A DNA stretch of 32,589 bases from Candidatus Izemoplasma acidinucleici (GCA_004195325.1 SDWO01000064.1:1-32589), one strand, 5' to 3'; shown: positions 6,415 through 15,376, counted from the first letter of the stretch. The notes: generated by a model from the letters alone, not told the origin. Program-made: numbers and translations.

Positions 6415-7728
6415 TTATTCGTTTCCTAAGATTTCGTCAATAGTTTCCATTGGTTTGAATGATGAGAATAGGTAAGAATCGTCTGCTCCATCAGTTCCAG
6501 GGATAATTGTCGCTTTTAATAATGACATTGATTGTGTTCCTGCACGTCTACCATCAGCAAAATCAACTGATCCACCAAGTGGGTTTACTACAGGTGCTTC
6601 TTCCATTGCATTTATGAAGTTAGTCCAGTTCAAAGTTTCAGTTCCAACTCTTTCTAAACCTTCAACAAAGAATGCTGCTGCAATCCATCCCGCCATAGCA
6701 TAAGGATTCGCTGCGTATGCTGCGTCAATTTTACTTACTTCAGTTACAAACAAAGTATATTCATCTGTAAGTGATGCATCGTCATTGAATATATTTATCC
6801 AAGCACTTGAATAGATATCAAAGTTTGCTAATACGTCAGAAACATTCGCAATGAATGTAGGCGATGCATTTACATAAGATACTATTACAGGTGAAGTGTT
6901 TCCAGCTGCATTTAATGCTTTAACTGCAATTTCTGCAGGTATTTGATTTGCTGCAACAATTACTACATCAACACCTTGACTAAAAAGTGATAACGCTGCT
7001 GCACTCATATCAGTTGCAGTTGCTGCAACTTGTTCAATAACTAAAGTAATACTTTGGTTTGCTGCTTCAATTTCAACACCGTTTAAGATTCCTTTACCAG
7101 CATCATCATTAGTGTAAATAACACCAATTTTTGTAGCACTAAATTCAGCAGTTGCTCTAGCAACCATTACTTGACCTTCTGCATCATAAATTGGTTGCAC
7201 TGGGAATGAAGCTCTCTCATTACCTGTTGCCTCTTCATTAAATAATGCACTTATACCAGTTGCATAATATACTTGAGGAATTCCAGCTTCAATTAAATAC
7301 TCTAAAGTAGCTCCAACTGTAGGAGTTCCAAAGTGTCCTACAAATGCAAATACTTGATCATCCATTAAAAGCTTTTCAGCATATGTTACACCATTTGCCG
7401 GATTAAATTCATCATCATATGTAACAAAATCAATTGTTCTACCAGCTACTCCACCAGCATCATTTACCATATCGAAATATGCTTGAATACCAGCGTTATA
7501 AGGTGTTCCAACAAAAGCCAATGCTCCAGAAGTTGCTGCAGAGTTTCCTACTTTTACAACTGTATCTGTTACACCTTGTGAAACAACATCCAATGCAGGG
7601 TCATTAATACAAGCATCGTCTTCGATGATTTGACCTTCCGCACAATTTAATTCATCTTTTTCAACTGTACAAGCCGTTAATCCAACTCCTACTATGAAAA
7701 TAGAAACTACTAAAAATAATTTTTTCAT
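6415..7728 (-). CDS. livK: LIV-type ABC transporter substrate-binding lipoprotein
   Basis: A 437-residue type-1 periplasmic-binding-fold protein (Peripla_BP_6, LivK-like). It begins with a lipoprotein signal MKKLFLVVSIFIVGVGLTAC, so Cys20 is lipidated and the protein is anchored outside the membrane. A short linker holds a second cysteine pair (Cys29, Cys40: CAEGQIIEDDAC). The ligand fold starts near residue 55 (VVKVGNSAATSGALAFVG) and runs through DDEFNPANG, GHFGTPT and GVIYTNDDAGKG. It follows livF by about 20 bases with GGAGG at the start. LIV-type binding proteins take branched-chain amino acids but also aromatic or fatty acids, urea and others. The enzyme neighbours favour an organic acid here. 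Confidence 0.92.
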   Translation of the reverse strand: MKKLFLVVSIFIVGVGLTACTVEKDELNCAEGQIIEDDACINDPALDVVSQGVTDTVVKVGNSAATSGALAFVGTPYNAGIQAYFDMVNDAGGVAGRTIDFVTYDDEFNPANGVTYAEKLLMDDQVFAFVGHFGTPTVGATLEYLIEAGIPQVYYATGISALFNEEATGNERASFPVQPIYDAEGQVMVARATAEFSATKIGVIYTNDDAGKGILNGVEIEAANQSITLVIEQVAATATDMSAAALSLFSQGVDVVIVAANQIPAEIAVKALNAAGNTSPVIVSYVNASPTFIANVSDVLANFDIYSSAWINIFNDDASLTDEYTLFVTEVSKIDAAYAANPYAMAGWIAAAFFVEGLERVGTETLNWTNFINAMEEAPVVNPLGGSVDFADGRRAGTQSMSLLKATIIPGTDGADDSYLFSSFKPMETIDEILGNE

Positions 7729-7747
7729 GTAAATCCTCCATCTTTTC

Positions 7748-8488
7748 CTATTTATTTTTTTTACCCAAGTATGCTTCTACCAGGGCAGGGTTTTGCATCA
7801 ATTCTTTTGATGTCCCCTCAATGATTACTTCACCTAATTGTAGAACGTATGCATAATCAGCGATCTTAAGTGTCTGCAGTGCATTTTGCTCTACTATTAG
7901 AATGGTTGTTCCTTCTTTTTTAAACTCTTTGATGATTTCAAATATATCTCTAACTATTAATGGTGCTAATCCTAGTGATGGTTCATCAAGAATTAATAAT
8001 TTTGGACTAGCCATTAAAGCTCTTGATATTGCTAACATTTGTTGCTCTCCCCCACTTAACGTTTTTGCTATTTGAGTTTTACGCTCTTCTAAGATAGGGA
8101 AATACTTATACACTCTTTTCAAATTCACTTTAATTCTTTCTTTTTTAGAAAACTCTTTTGTTTTCTTTAAGGTAAAGGCACCAATACGCAAATTCTCCTC
8201 TACCGTTAAATCAGTAAAAATTTGTCTACCCTCTGGAGATTGAAGTATTCCCAGTTGCGTTACTTTTTCAGCGGGTAGTTTTGTAATATCTATGCCATTA
8301 AATACAATATTACCTTTATTTGATTTAATCAAACCAGATATTTTCTTAAGTAGAGTTGTTTTTCCACCGCCATTTGCTCCAAGAATGGCAACAATCGTAC
8401 CTTCTTTCACGTTGATACTTACATTTTTTAACGCTTCTATTACATTATATGAAACTGATAGATTACTTACTTCTAGTAGATTACTCAA
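7748..8488 (-). CDS. livF: LIV-type ABC transporter ATP-binding protein LivF
   Basis: An ABC ATPase with Walker A GANGGGKTT (residues 37-45 from the chosen start), the LivF hallmark QSPEGRQIFTDLTVEENL, signature LSGGEQQ (144-150) and Walker B LLILDEPSLGLAP (from about 164). The open frame extends to 8503, but GGAGGTGAT at 8501-8493 is an almost perfect ribosome binding site placed 8 bases before a TTG at 8488. That start gives [14 protein letters not shown] and 246 residues. The ATG at 8494 would sit only 2 bases from GGAGG. With the TTG start the gene overlaps livG by 8 bases. It powers import with LivG. Confidence 0.92.
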   Translation of the reverse strand: MSNLLEVSNLSVSYNVIEALKNVSINVKEGTIVAILGANGGGKTTLLKKISGLIKSNKGNIVFNGIDITKLPAEKVTQLGILQSPEGRQIFTDLTVEENLRIGAFTLKKTKEFSKKERIKVNLKRVYKYFPILEERKTQIAKTLSGGEQQMLAISRALMASPKLLILDEPSLGLAPLIVRDIFEIIKEFKKEGTTILIVEQNALQTLKIADYAYVLQLGEVIIEGTSKELMQNPALVEAYLGKKNK

Positions 8489-9275
8489 AATCATCACCTC
8501 CAAGATATGCTTCTTGAACAGCCTTGTTCTTTATAATCTCTTCAGCAGTATCCATTGCTAAGAATTTTCCAAATGATATTGCACAGATTCGATCACATAC
8601 ATCCATTACAAATCCCATATCATGTTCAACAAGGATAACAGTTATGTCAAATTCATCTCTTATGTGACGAATTAATCCAGCAAGTTCATCCGTTTCTACA
8701 TCATTTAATCCAGCTGCAGGTTCATCTAGAATTATCATTTTCGGATTTGCCATTAATGCTCTGGCAATTTCTATCTTTTTAAGAACTCCGTATGGTTGTC
8801 CTGCAACATACATATCTTTTATATAATGAAGTTTGAGAAATTCAAGTACATGATGTGCTTTTTCTCTTAATTCTTTTTCTTCTCTTCTAGCTCGTGGAAG
8901 AGTTAATATGTGTTCTAATATTCCTGACTTGAATTGATTATGTGCACCAATTAGAATGTTATCAATTATTGATAAATCCGGCACCAACTCAATGTTTTGA
9001 AATGTTCTTACAAGGCCATGATTTATCACCTTTGTAACTTTTATATCATTAAGATTTATTTCTTCATCATCTTTGTTTTTAAACCATATTTCTCCTTTGT
9101 CCTCTTTATAAAACTGAGTTATACAATTAAACACTGTTGTCTTTCCAGCGCCATTTGGCCCTATTAAACCAACAATTTCTTTTTCAAAAACCTCAAAAGA
9201 TAAGTCATCTACAGCTTTTAATCCTCCAAAGTACATTGATAAATTTTTTACCTCTAAAATTGTATTTTTATTCAT
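8481..9275 (-). CDS. livG: LIV-type ABC transporter ATP-binding protein LivG
   Basis: A 264-residue ABC ATPase. Walker A is GPNGAGKTT (39-47), the LivG-type [17 protein letters not shown] follows near residue 92, and Walker B is [13 protein letters not shown]. The signature region reads [14 protein letters not shown], where most LivG proteins have PYGxQ(K/R)xxEIARAL, so the usual glutamine is missing. The ATG at 9275 is preferred over 9281 because AGAGG is then 9 bases upstream. It overlaps the end of livM by 8 bases and livF overlaps its own end, so the two ATPases are translated together. Confidence 0.91.
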   Translation of the reverse strand: MNKNTILEVKNLSMYFGGLKAVDDLSFEVFEKEIVGLIGPNGAGKTTVFNCITQFYKEDKGEIWFKNKDDEEINLNDIKVTKVINHGLVRTFQNIELVPDLSIIDNILIGAHNQFKSGILEHILTLPRARREEKELREKAHHVLEFLKLHYIKDMYVAGQPYGVLKKIEIARALMANPKMIILDEPAAGLNDVETDELAGLIRHIRDEFDITVILVEHDMGFVMDVCDRICAISFGKFLAMDTAEEIIKNKAVQEAYLGGDDFE

Positions 9276-10698
9276 CTTCATTTACCTCTGAATCGTTAGA
9301 TTTCTGTATTCTTTGTTTTATTAGGTGAATGAATTTAATTATTTTACTTTTCAAGTATCTATAAAGTCTTTTAATATCATGTCTCAAATATATTGCTCCA
9401 TATGGATAGAACAAAATCACAACGATGATCAATACTCCTGTGAATATGAAAGGCAATCCATTAATATCTGCAAATGCTTCTTTTAAGTAGAATGTTGGTA
9501 TTCCGTGAATAATTAATGCTCCAAGGAACATTCCAAATATAGATTTATATCCACCAACAACTACAACAGCAATTAGAATTAAAGAAAATCCTAATGTCCA
9601 ACTATCTGGGTATGCACTTGTAAACCAAGACACATATAGTGTTCCAGCTAAAGTGGCAAATACTGTAGCAGTAATAAATGCTACTAATCGATATTTCATT
9701 AAACTAATTCCCATCGACTGAGCAGCATGTTCACTTCTACTCATAGCCATTAAAGCACGGCCTGTTCTACTGTTTACAATATTGTAGATAATAAACATTG
9801 ATGCTATTAGAATTAAGGAAATGAATCTGAATGTTTGATTTCTATCAAACTCTTCAAGTTTTAAGTATCCTCTAAATCCTGTAGTCGTAATACTATTTCC
9901 ACTTTGAACAAATGTAAGTAGTGGTTCTCCGAGGACAATTTGCAACACTAACATAAGACCCAAAATAATTAATGCAATTTTAAAAATACTTAACAATCTA
10001 GATTTTATTTTAGTAATCCGATTCTCTTTCTTCTCAATTTTAGATTTCTGTTTGTTTTTGTATTTCTTAAATCCGATGTATCCTAATGCAATCACAATTA
10101 AGGCTGAGAGAACTAGCAAAATAAAGCTAGTAACTGTTATCCTTAGCTGGAAAAACAACAATATCACATGTGGATAGTGGAACTTAACTCCTGAAAATCC
10201 ATTCGTAAACCACTCAACATTTCTAAAAATTTCTAAGAATATTTCACCAACAAACAATGTAGCAATTGCTAGATATACACCCTCAACTTTCAAACTAAAC
10301 AAACCTATCAAAGCGCCTATTAGAGCGGACAATAGTAATGTGACAATTAAAGCTCCTGTGAAATTCAATCCAAGTAGATTACTGAAAAACGGTAATCCGT
10401 ACGCTCCAAATCCTATAAACCCTGCTGTCCCTAAACTAATTAAACCTGAGTATCCAAGTAATAGGTTTAACCCTAGCGCAACAATTGTGTATATTATTAT
10501 CATTCCAAATACACCCATGGTATAAAACTGGATATAACCTTGTTCTTGTAGAAATGGTATTGCTAATAGTAACAATCCAAAAATTAAATACATTATCAAT
10601 GGTTTTTTTACAAAGTTCTTGTCAAAAACACCTTTAGGTTGAAAAAAATTAGTGACATTTGATTTTACTTTATCTAGTATGTTTATCTTATTCATCAT
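9268..10698 (-). CDS. livM: LIV-type ABC transporter permease LivM
   Basis: A 476-residue permease with about nine to ten membrane segments. It has the LivM-type [16 protein letters not shown] near 85-100 and the EAA-like coupling loop [20 protein letters not shown] near 311-330 that contacts the ATPases. It is longer than usual LivM proteins (about 320-430 residues). The extra length is a lysine-rich cytoplasmic stretch near 211-234 ([17 protein letters not shown]) followed by one helix, plus a basic-acidic C-terminal tail. ATG at 10698 or 10695 both follow AGGTGAG; the second has better spacing. It begins a few bases after livH. Confidence 0.9.
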   Translation of the reverse strand: MMNKINILDKVKSNVTNFFQPKGVFDKNFVKKPLIMYLIFGLLLLAIPFLQEQGYIQFYTMGVFGMIIIYTIVALGLNLLLGYSGLISLGTAGFIGFGAYGLPFFSNLLGLNFTGALIVTLLLSALIGALIGLFSLKVEGVYLAIATLFVGEIFLEIFRNVEWFTNGFSGVKFHYPHVILLFFQLRITVTSFILLVLSALIVIALGYIGFKKYKNKQKSKIEKKENRITKIKSRLLSIFKIALIILGLMLVLQIVLGEPLLTFVQSGNSITTTGFRGYLKLEEFDRNQTFRFISLILIASMFIIYNIVNSRTGRALMAMSRSEHAAQSMGISLMKYRLVAFITATVFATLAGTLYVSWFTSAYPDSWTLGFSLILIAVVVVGGYKSIFGMFLGALIIHGIPTFYLKEAFADINGLPFIFTGVLIIVVILFYPYGAIYLRHDIKRLYRYLKSKIIKFIHLIKQRIQKSNDSEVNEDE

Positions 10699-10703
10699 CT
10701 CAC

Positions 10704-11585
10704 CTATACCTTTTTAACTGTTTTCTTACCAAATAAACCATATGGTTTAAAGTATAAGAAAACTAGTATTAGAATGTATACAAGTACGTGTCCCCATTCA
10801 TCAGACACATAAGCAAGTGATAGGTTTTTAATTGTGGCTAACATGAACCCAGCAAATACAGGTCCATAGAATGTTCCAAACCCTCCAATTACACACGCAA
10901 AGAACGCATTAACTTGTATATCAACAAGCATATTTGGGTTTACACTTCCCCCTGGAGCAAGATATATCGCTGCCAATGTTCCAAACATTGCAGCAGTTGC
11001 CCAGGATATCATAGTAACTGATTTGGTTGGCACACCCATTAATCGAGAGGTAACTTCATTTGATGCAGTTACTCTTATTGCTAATCCCCAACGTGTATAT
11101 TTTAAAAACCAAAATAAGAATCCCATTAATACTAAACTTAATGAAATCGTAAAGATTGAATTATAGTTTAACGAGGCCCCAAAAAGGGCAAGTTTTGTAT
11201 CTGGAGATACTGGTATAAAGTGAGGTAATTGCAAATTATTTATACCGAATAGAAATGGTATTAAACCTAAAATCACCATTATTATTCCTAAAGTAATTAT
11301 TTGTTTTGACACAGCTGAAGCTTTCGCAGCTGGTCTCATAATTAAAGTATCAATTATAATACCTGTAATAAATGCTGTTCCAATAGCGAATATTGTTACT
11401 GCCCATATATTCCAATCCCACTTCATTAATATAGTAGCTGCAATATATGCATTTAATGTCCCAATCATTCCTTGTGCAAAGTTTGTTGTTTTGGACGTTC
11501 TAAATATCAATACAACTCCCAAAGCAGCTAGAGCGTAAATACTACCTGTTTCCAAACTATTGAAAATTAACTGTGCTAGATTCAC
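10704..11585 (-). CDS. livH: LIV-type ABC transporter permease LivH
   Basis: A permease of about 293 residues with some eight membrane segments. LivH features are SLETGSIYALAALGVVLIFRTSKTTNFAQG near the start, the coupling loop RWGLAIRVTASNEVTSRLMG and the C-terminal GGFGTFYGPVFAGFMLA. The open frame reaches a GTG at 11594, but GAGG at 11597-11594 is 8 bases from a second GTG at 11585. That GTG shares its first base with the TAG stop of the upstream KASIII-like gene (TAGTG). The later start is therefore favoured and implies re-initiation coupling. It pairs with LivM to form the import channel. Confidence 0.91.
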   Translation of the reverse strand: MNLAQLIFNSLETGSIYALAALGVVLIFRTSKTTNFAQGMIGTLNAYIAATILMKWDWNIWAVTIFAIGTAFITGIIIDTLIMRPAAKASAVSKQIITLGIIMVILGLIPFLFGINNLQLPHFIPVSPDTKLALFGASLNYNSIFTISLSLVLMGFLFWFLKYTRWGLAIRVTASNEVTSRLMGVPTKSVTMISWATAAMFGTLAAIYLAPGGSVNPNMLVDIQVNAFFACVIGGFGTFYGPVFAGFMLATIKNLSLAYVSDEWGHVLVYILILVFLYFKPYGLFGKKTVKKV

Positions 11586-12604
11586 TAGCCCCACCTCACA
11601 ATACTAGAAGCCCAAACATATCCGATACCAGCAGCCAATAAGCAAATGTTATCTCCTGGTTTAATTAGATTTTGTTCCTGTGCTAGATGTAAAGATAGGA
11701 TTTGATCGATTTGACCTATATGTCCGTAATCTTCCAAGTAAATCGTTTGATTTTCATTCAATCCTAGTTCTTCTAACATATTTAGATGTCCTGATCGTTT
11801 TATATGAAGAATAGCCAAGAAATCTAAGTCATTTCTTTTAAGTTTTGATTTATATAATGATTTATCTATGCAATGAAGCCAATTTTTCATTGAAACTTCA
11901 TTGAGACGATTTTTCATTTTCTCAGGTTCTAAAAGACGTAAAGATTTATATGCTATATCAATATTGTCTTTTGTTATTGGGTTACATTGTCCCCCAATTT
12001 CTACTCCAGCAGTTCTAGCTAATGATCCATCAGAAATAATATGTGAACCAAGAATAAGATTCTTATCATGTCCTTTTCTAAGAATCAAAGTTCCACCACC
12101 CGCTGATAAATTAAACATCATTGACATATTTGTGTCTTCATAATCAACAAAATCTCCGTTACGATAACCCCCAACAATCATGATTGTATCTATATCTTCA
12201 TCAGCTATTAACATATCTTTTGCAATTTTGATAGCTGACACACAAGTACAACACCTGTTTTGTAAATCAATACCCCAAGCATTTGTTGCCCCAATTTTTC
12301 CTTGTACATATAAAGCGGATGTTGTTAATGGGTATTCTTTCCACTCTTCTGTTATAGAAAGAATTACGTCTATATCCAATGGATCAACTCCGGTATTTTC
12401 TAAACAGTTCACGGCTGATAGATAAGCCATTTCTTGTGTTCCTTCGTTTTTGTTAGCAACAAGTTTTTTTCTGATTCCGAGTTTCTCTTTCACAGCATCA
12501 ACAGACCAAATACCTTTTGTTTGTGATGCTATTTCTTCAGCAGTTACATAACTTGTAGGTAAATATATACCTGTACCAACGATTCCAATTTTGATTTCCG
12601 GCAT
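11585..12604 (-). CDS. KASIII-like (3-oxoacyl-ACP synthase III / HMG-CoA-synthase fold) enzyme
   Basis: A 339-residue thiolase-fold condensing enzyme. It starts IGIVGTGIYLPTSYVT, and the catalytic cysteine falls in DLQNRCCTCVSA (Cys118, aligned with FabH Cys112). The first histidine is His267 (ILHIKRSG). The FabH YGN(T/S) motif reads YGHIGQ here, with His295 in place of the catalytic asparagine. The end GIGYVWASSIVRW matches the family. FabH condenses acyl-CoA with malonyl-ACP; the changed triad and the catabolic neighbours suggest another reaction, perhaps acyl transfer or cleavage. GGAGGTGAT lies 7 bases before the ATG. It is coupled to livH. Confidence 0.85.
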   Translation of the reverse strand: MPEIKIGIVGTGIYLPTSYVTAEEIASQTKGIWSVDAVKEKLGIRKKLVANKNEGTQEMAYLSAVNCLENTGVDPLDIDVILSITEEWKEYPLTTSALYVQGKIGATNAWGIDLQNRCCTCVSAIKIAKDMLIADEDIDTIMIVGGYRNGDFVDYEDTNMSMMFNLSAGGGTLILRKGHDKNLILGSHIISDGSLARTAGVEIGGQCNPITKDNIDIAYKSLRLLEPEKMKNRLNEVSMKNWLHCIDKSLYKSKLKRNDLDFLAILHIKRSGHLNMLEELGLNENQTIYLEDYGHIGQIDQILSLHLAQEQNLIKPGDNICLLAAGIGYVWASSIVRWG

Positions 12605-12624
12605 ATGATCACCTCCTGTATTTT

Positions 12625-13344
12625 CTATAGTCTCATTCCACCATTAACACTTAAATTGTGTCCTGTCACATAACTTGCTTCGTCTGAAGCTAAGAATAAT
12701 GCAGCATTGGCGATTTCTTTTGGTTGTCCTAGTCTTTTTAACATAGTCATTGCAGCAAATTTATTTAGTAAGTCTTCGGGTACCGTTTTCAATATATCTG
12801 TCATGATGTATCCAGGACTAATCGCATTTACACGAACCGGTACACCTTTTCTAGCGAATTCTTTTGCCCAAGTTTTCGTTAACCCTATAACACCAGCTTT
12901 TGTTGCTGCATAGTTTGCTTGCCCGATATTTCCAAATTCACCAACTACACTAGAAATATTTATAATTGATCCGCCACCAATTGTTTCCATTTGAGGTCCA
13001 ATATATCTTACTAAATTAAATACACCTTTTAAATTCACATCTAAAACAAGATTCCATTGATCGTCCGACATTTTTCTCGTCATTGAATCACGTGTGATTC
13101 CTGCGTTGTTTACTAAGATGTCAATTTGTCCATATTTTTCTATAACATAATTGTAGAACTTGTTGCATTCTTCAGAATCTGCAACATTTAGTTTATATCC
13201 TTCAACTGAATCATTCTCATATATTAGAGAACTCATATCAGCAGCAATTACTTTTGCTCCTTCTTCTACAAAACGCAATGCCATTTCCATACCTAAACCC
13301 TTTGCTCCACCTGTAACTACAGCTACTTTACCATTTAATCTCAT
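12625..13344 (-). CDS. Short-chain dehydrogenase (FabG/PhaB-like 3-oxoacyl reductase)
   Basis: A 239-residue classical SDR from the start at 13344 (MRLNGKVAVVTGG). It has the NAD(P)-binding TGGAKGLG at 11-18, NNAG at 79-82, catalytic Ser131/132, and YAATK with Tyr145 and Lys149. The C-terminal VTGHNLSVNGGM is typical of FabG/PhaB-like enzymes. A longer frame to 13401 would run into the thiolase gene and lacks a ribosome site. The chosen start has AGAGGA upstream and lies 2 bases after the thiolase stop. Asp35 (AAD) after beta-2 suggests NAD preference. It probably interconverts 3-hydroxyacyl- and 3-oxoacyl-CoA for the adjacent thiolase. Confidence 0.9.
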   Translation of the reverse strand: MRLNGKVAVVTGGAKGLGMEMALRFVEEGAKVIAADMSSLIYENDSVEGYKLNVADSEECNKFYNYVIEKYGQIDILVNNAGITRDSMTRKMSDDQWNLVLDVNLKGVFNLVRYIGPQMETIGGGSIINISSVVGEFGNIGQANYAATKAGVIGLTKTWAKEFARKGVPVRVNAISPGYIMTDILKTVPEDLLNKFAAMTMLKRLGQPKEIANAALFLASDEASYVTGHNLSVNGGMRL

Positions 13345-13346
13345 TT

Positions 13347-14558
13347 TTATTCCTCTACTCTCTTTAAAATAATAGCAGTTCCCATTCCACCACCGATACA
13401 TAACGATGCTAAGCCGTATGTTGATTTTCTTTTTATCATTTCATGTATTAATGTTGTTGTAATTCTATTTCCACTTGCACCAACAGGATGACCAAGAGCA
13501 ATTGCTCCACCATTCACGTTAGTTATATTTAAGATATCTTCTTTCTTCATTTGATGATCTTTCGCCAAGTCATTAATTACCCCAATACTTTGGGCAGCAA
13601 ATGCTTCATTAAGTTCTATCAAATCAATATCTTTCAGAGTTAATTTCGCATCTTTTAATGCGTTGTCTATTGCTGGGACTGGCCCTAGACCCATAAATAA
13701 AGGTTCTACTCCACCTTGTCCTATTCCTACAACTTCAACAAGAGGTTTTAAATCATAGTCATTAACTGCTTGTTCTGATGCAATTAACATATAACTTGCA
13801 CCATCATTTATACCTGATGCATTTCCAGCTGTTACAGAACCATCTTTTTTGAAAGCGGCTCTTAACTTCGCTAATTTATCTATATTGGTTGTTCTATTAG
13901 GATACTCATCTTTATTGAATACGATATCCCCTCTTCTGTTTTTCACAATAATTGGAACAATCTCGTTTTTGAATTTACCATCATCAATCGCCTTAATTGC
14001 TTTTGTTTGACTTAAAACTACAAATTCATCTTGTTCTTCACGGGTGATTCCCTGTTTATCAGCAATGTTCTCAGCAGTTATTCCCATATGTACTTGATTA
14101 AAAGGATCTGTTAAAGCATCATAAATCATATGATCAATAGCAACGATATTCCCCATTTTAATACCTTTACGAGTTTTTGATGGTAATAGTGTAGGAGCCA
14201 TACTCATTGATTCCGTACCACCACTTATTACCAAATTGTGAATTCCACTTTTAATATTTCCAACAGCATTCATAACTGCTTTCATCCCACTACCACAAGC
14301 CATGTTTAGGCTATATGCAGGTACTGTAACTGGAATTCCGGCTTTAATAGACACTTGTCTACCAACACCCTGTCCTAATCCAGCAGGTAATATGTTTCCA
14401 CTGATTACTTCATCGATGTTTTCCTTAGGGATATTTGAATCCTCTAATATACTTCTTACTACATCAGCACCAAAGTCAGCAGGGTGCACTGTACTTAAAC
14501 CGCCTAAAAAAGAACCAATTGCTGTTCTCTTTGCTGAAACAATGTAAACTTTACTCAT
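13347..14558 (-). CDS. Acetyl-CoA acetyltransferase / 3-ketoacyl-CoA thiolase
   Basis: A 403-residue type-II thiolase of full length. It has the nucleophile Cys88 in NMACGSG, NEAF at 317-320, His357 in GHPVGASG and the general-base Cys387 in CIGGGMG. The enzyme makes acetoacetyl-CoA from two acetyl-CoA or cleaves 3-oxoacyl-CoA with CoA. It is the first gene of the long minus-strand operon, with AGAGG about 8 bases before the ATG, and lies opposite a TetR gene with an operator-like palindrome between. With the SDR beside it, it resembles a PhaA-PhaB pair, but no PHA synthase is present. The CoA-transferase and hydrolases favour degradation. Confidence 0.93.
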   Translation of the reverse strand: MSKVYIVSAKRTAIGSFLGGLSTVHPADFGADVVRSILEDSNIPKENIDEVISGNILPAGLGQGVGRQVSIKAGIPVTVPAYSLNMACGSGMKAVMNAVGNIKSGIHNLVISGGTESMSMAPTLLPSKTRKGIKMGNIVAIDHMIYDALTDPFNQVHMGITAENIADKQGITREEQDEFVVLSQTKAIKAIDDGKFKNEIVPIIVKNRRGDIVFNKDEYPNRTTNIDKLAKLRAAFKKDGSVTAGNASGINDGASYMLIASEQAVNDYDLKPLVEVVGIGQGGVEPLFMGLGPVPAIDNALKDAKLTLKDIDLIELNEAFAAQSIGVINDLAKDHQMKKEDILNITNVNGGAIALGHPVGASGNRITTTLIHEMIKRKSTYGLASLCIGGGMGTAIILKRVEE

Positions 14559-14627
14559 TTGATTTACCTCTATTCTATTGTTTTTTTTAATTTATTATCA
14601 CTCTTGCTTTTTATAATTGAGTTTAAT

Positions 14628-14655
14628 ATAATAAGATATACTATATAAATGTGAA
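14628..14655 (-). promoter_or_regulatory. Candidate promoter of the thiolase-LIV operon
   Basis: On the minus strand TTCACA (14655-14650), a 16-base spacer and TATTAT (14633-14628) resemble a housekeeping promoter about 70 bases before the thiolase ATG. It is the only well-spaced pair I see there. The operator-like palindrome is 15 bases upstream of the -35 box. Confidence 0.4.
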
Positions 14656-14670
14656 TACTTTCTCATAACC

Positions 14671-14684
14671 TGAATGGTCGTTCA
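14671..14684. promoter_or_regulatory. Candidate TetR operator
   Basis: TGAATGGTCGTTCA is an inverted repeat with TGAA/TTCA ends and 10 of 14 positions symmetric. It resembles the TGAA...TTCA sites of TetR regulators of acyl-CoA metabolism (for example Bacillus FadR). It lies in the 185-base region between the divergent TetR and thiolase genes and just upstream of TATTAT (14687-14692), a possible -10 for tetR. Repression released by an acyl-CoA is inferred. Confidence 0.5.
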
Positions 14685-14743
14685 CATATTATCATAAAAC
14701 GCTTACATTGTCAATTTGAAATGTATAAAATTGGGGGACAACT

Positions 14744-15343
14744 ATGAATGAACAAATTAAACTACCTGTAACTAGAAATGGAAAAGCTACCTTTAACTTA
14801 ATTATTGATACTGCGATTAATGTGTTTTACGAGCGCGGGTACCATTCTACTACTATCAAAGACATCACTAATGCAGCAGGTATTGGTGCTGGAACATTTT
14901 ACCTGTATTTCAAAAATAAATTAGTGTTATACAAATATATCCTTAATAGATTCCAACATGATATTAGAAAAACTATCGCTGAGAGAGTTTCTAAAGTTGA
15001 AGGAAGATTTAATAAGGAAAAAGAAGGTATTAAAACATTTATTCAATACGCAGTTGATAATCCTCACTCTTATAATATTATTTGGGAATCCTTATATATT
15101 GACAAGCAATTATTCATTGATTATTATACTAGTTTTGCCAAAAGATATGAACTTGGTTTAAAACAATCCATTGATAGTGGTGAAATGTATGATGTTGATA
15201 CTGAGCTTGTCTCTTATATCCTTATGGGAGTATCAAATTTTATTGGTCTTAAAATATTACTTGATTTAGGTAATGATAATAAGGATATAAGTCAAATAGT
15301 AGATAAGGTTATGGCAATTATTCAAACAGGAATATTTAAGTAA
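14744..15343 (+). CDS. TetR-family regulator of the thiolase-LIV operon
   Basis: A 199-residue TetR protein. The N-terminal HTH spans about residues 18-63 and includes INVFYERGYHSTTIKDITNAAGIGAGTFYLYFKNK, a textbook TetR motif split here by its YHSTT turn. A helical ligand domain follows (about 70-199). GGGGGA sits just before the ATG. It is transcribed away from the 11-gene operon and shares its regulatory region, so it most likely represses the operon and itself. Regulators of this type with thiolase and CoA-transferase genes often bind acyl-CoA. The gene ends at a strong terminator. Confidence 0.9.
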   Translation: MNEQIKLPVTRNGKATFNLIIDTAINVFYERGYHSTTIKDITNAAGIGAGTFYLYFKNKLVLYKYILNRFQHDIRKTIAERVSKVEGRFNKEKEGIKTFIQYAVDNPHSYNIIWESLYIDKQLFIDYYTSFAKRYELGLKQSIDSGEMYDVDTELVSYILMGVSNFIGLKILLDLGNDNKDISQIVDKVMAIIQTGIFK

Positions 15344-15347
15344 ATTT

Positions 15348-15376
15348 AAAAAAAGGAATCTTAGATTCCTTTTTTA
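15348..15376 (+). terminator. Terminator of the TetR gene
   Basis: The stem GGAATC/GATTCC is extended by A:T pairs (seven A, six T), with a TTA loop and a T-run. It lies 4 bases after the tetR stop. Confidence 0.85.

Noticed and set aside
13345-13401. Extended start of the SDR gene at 13401
   Set aside because: It would overlap the thiolase gene by 55 bases, adds residues unlike any SDR N-terminus and has no ribosome site. The start at 13344 has AGAGGA.
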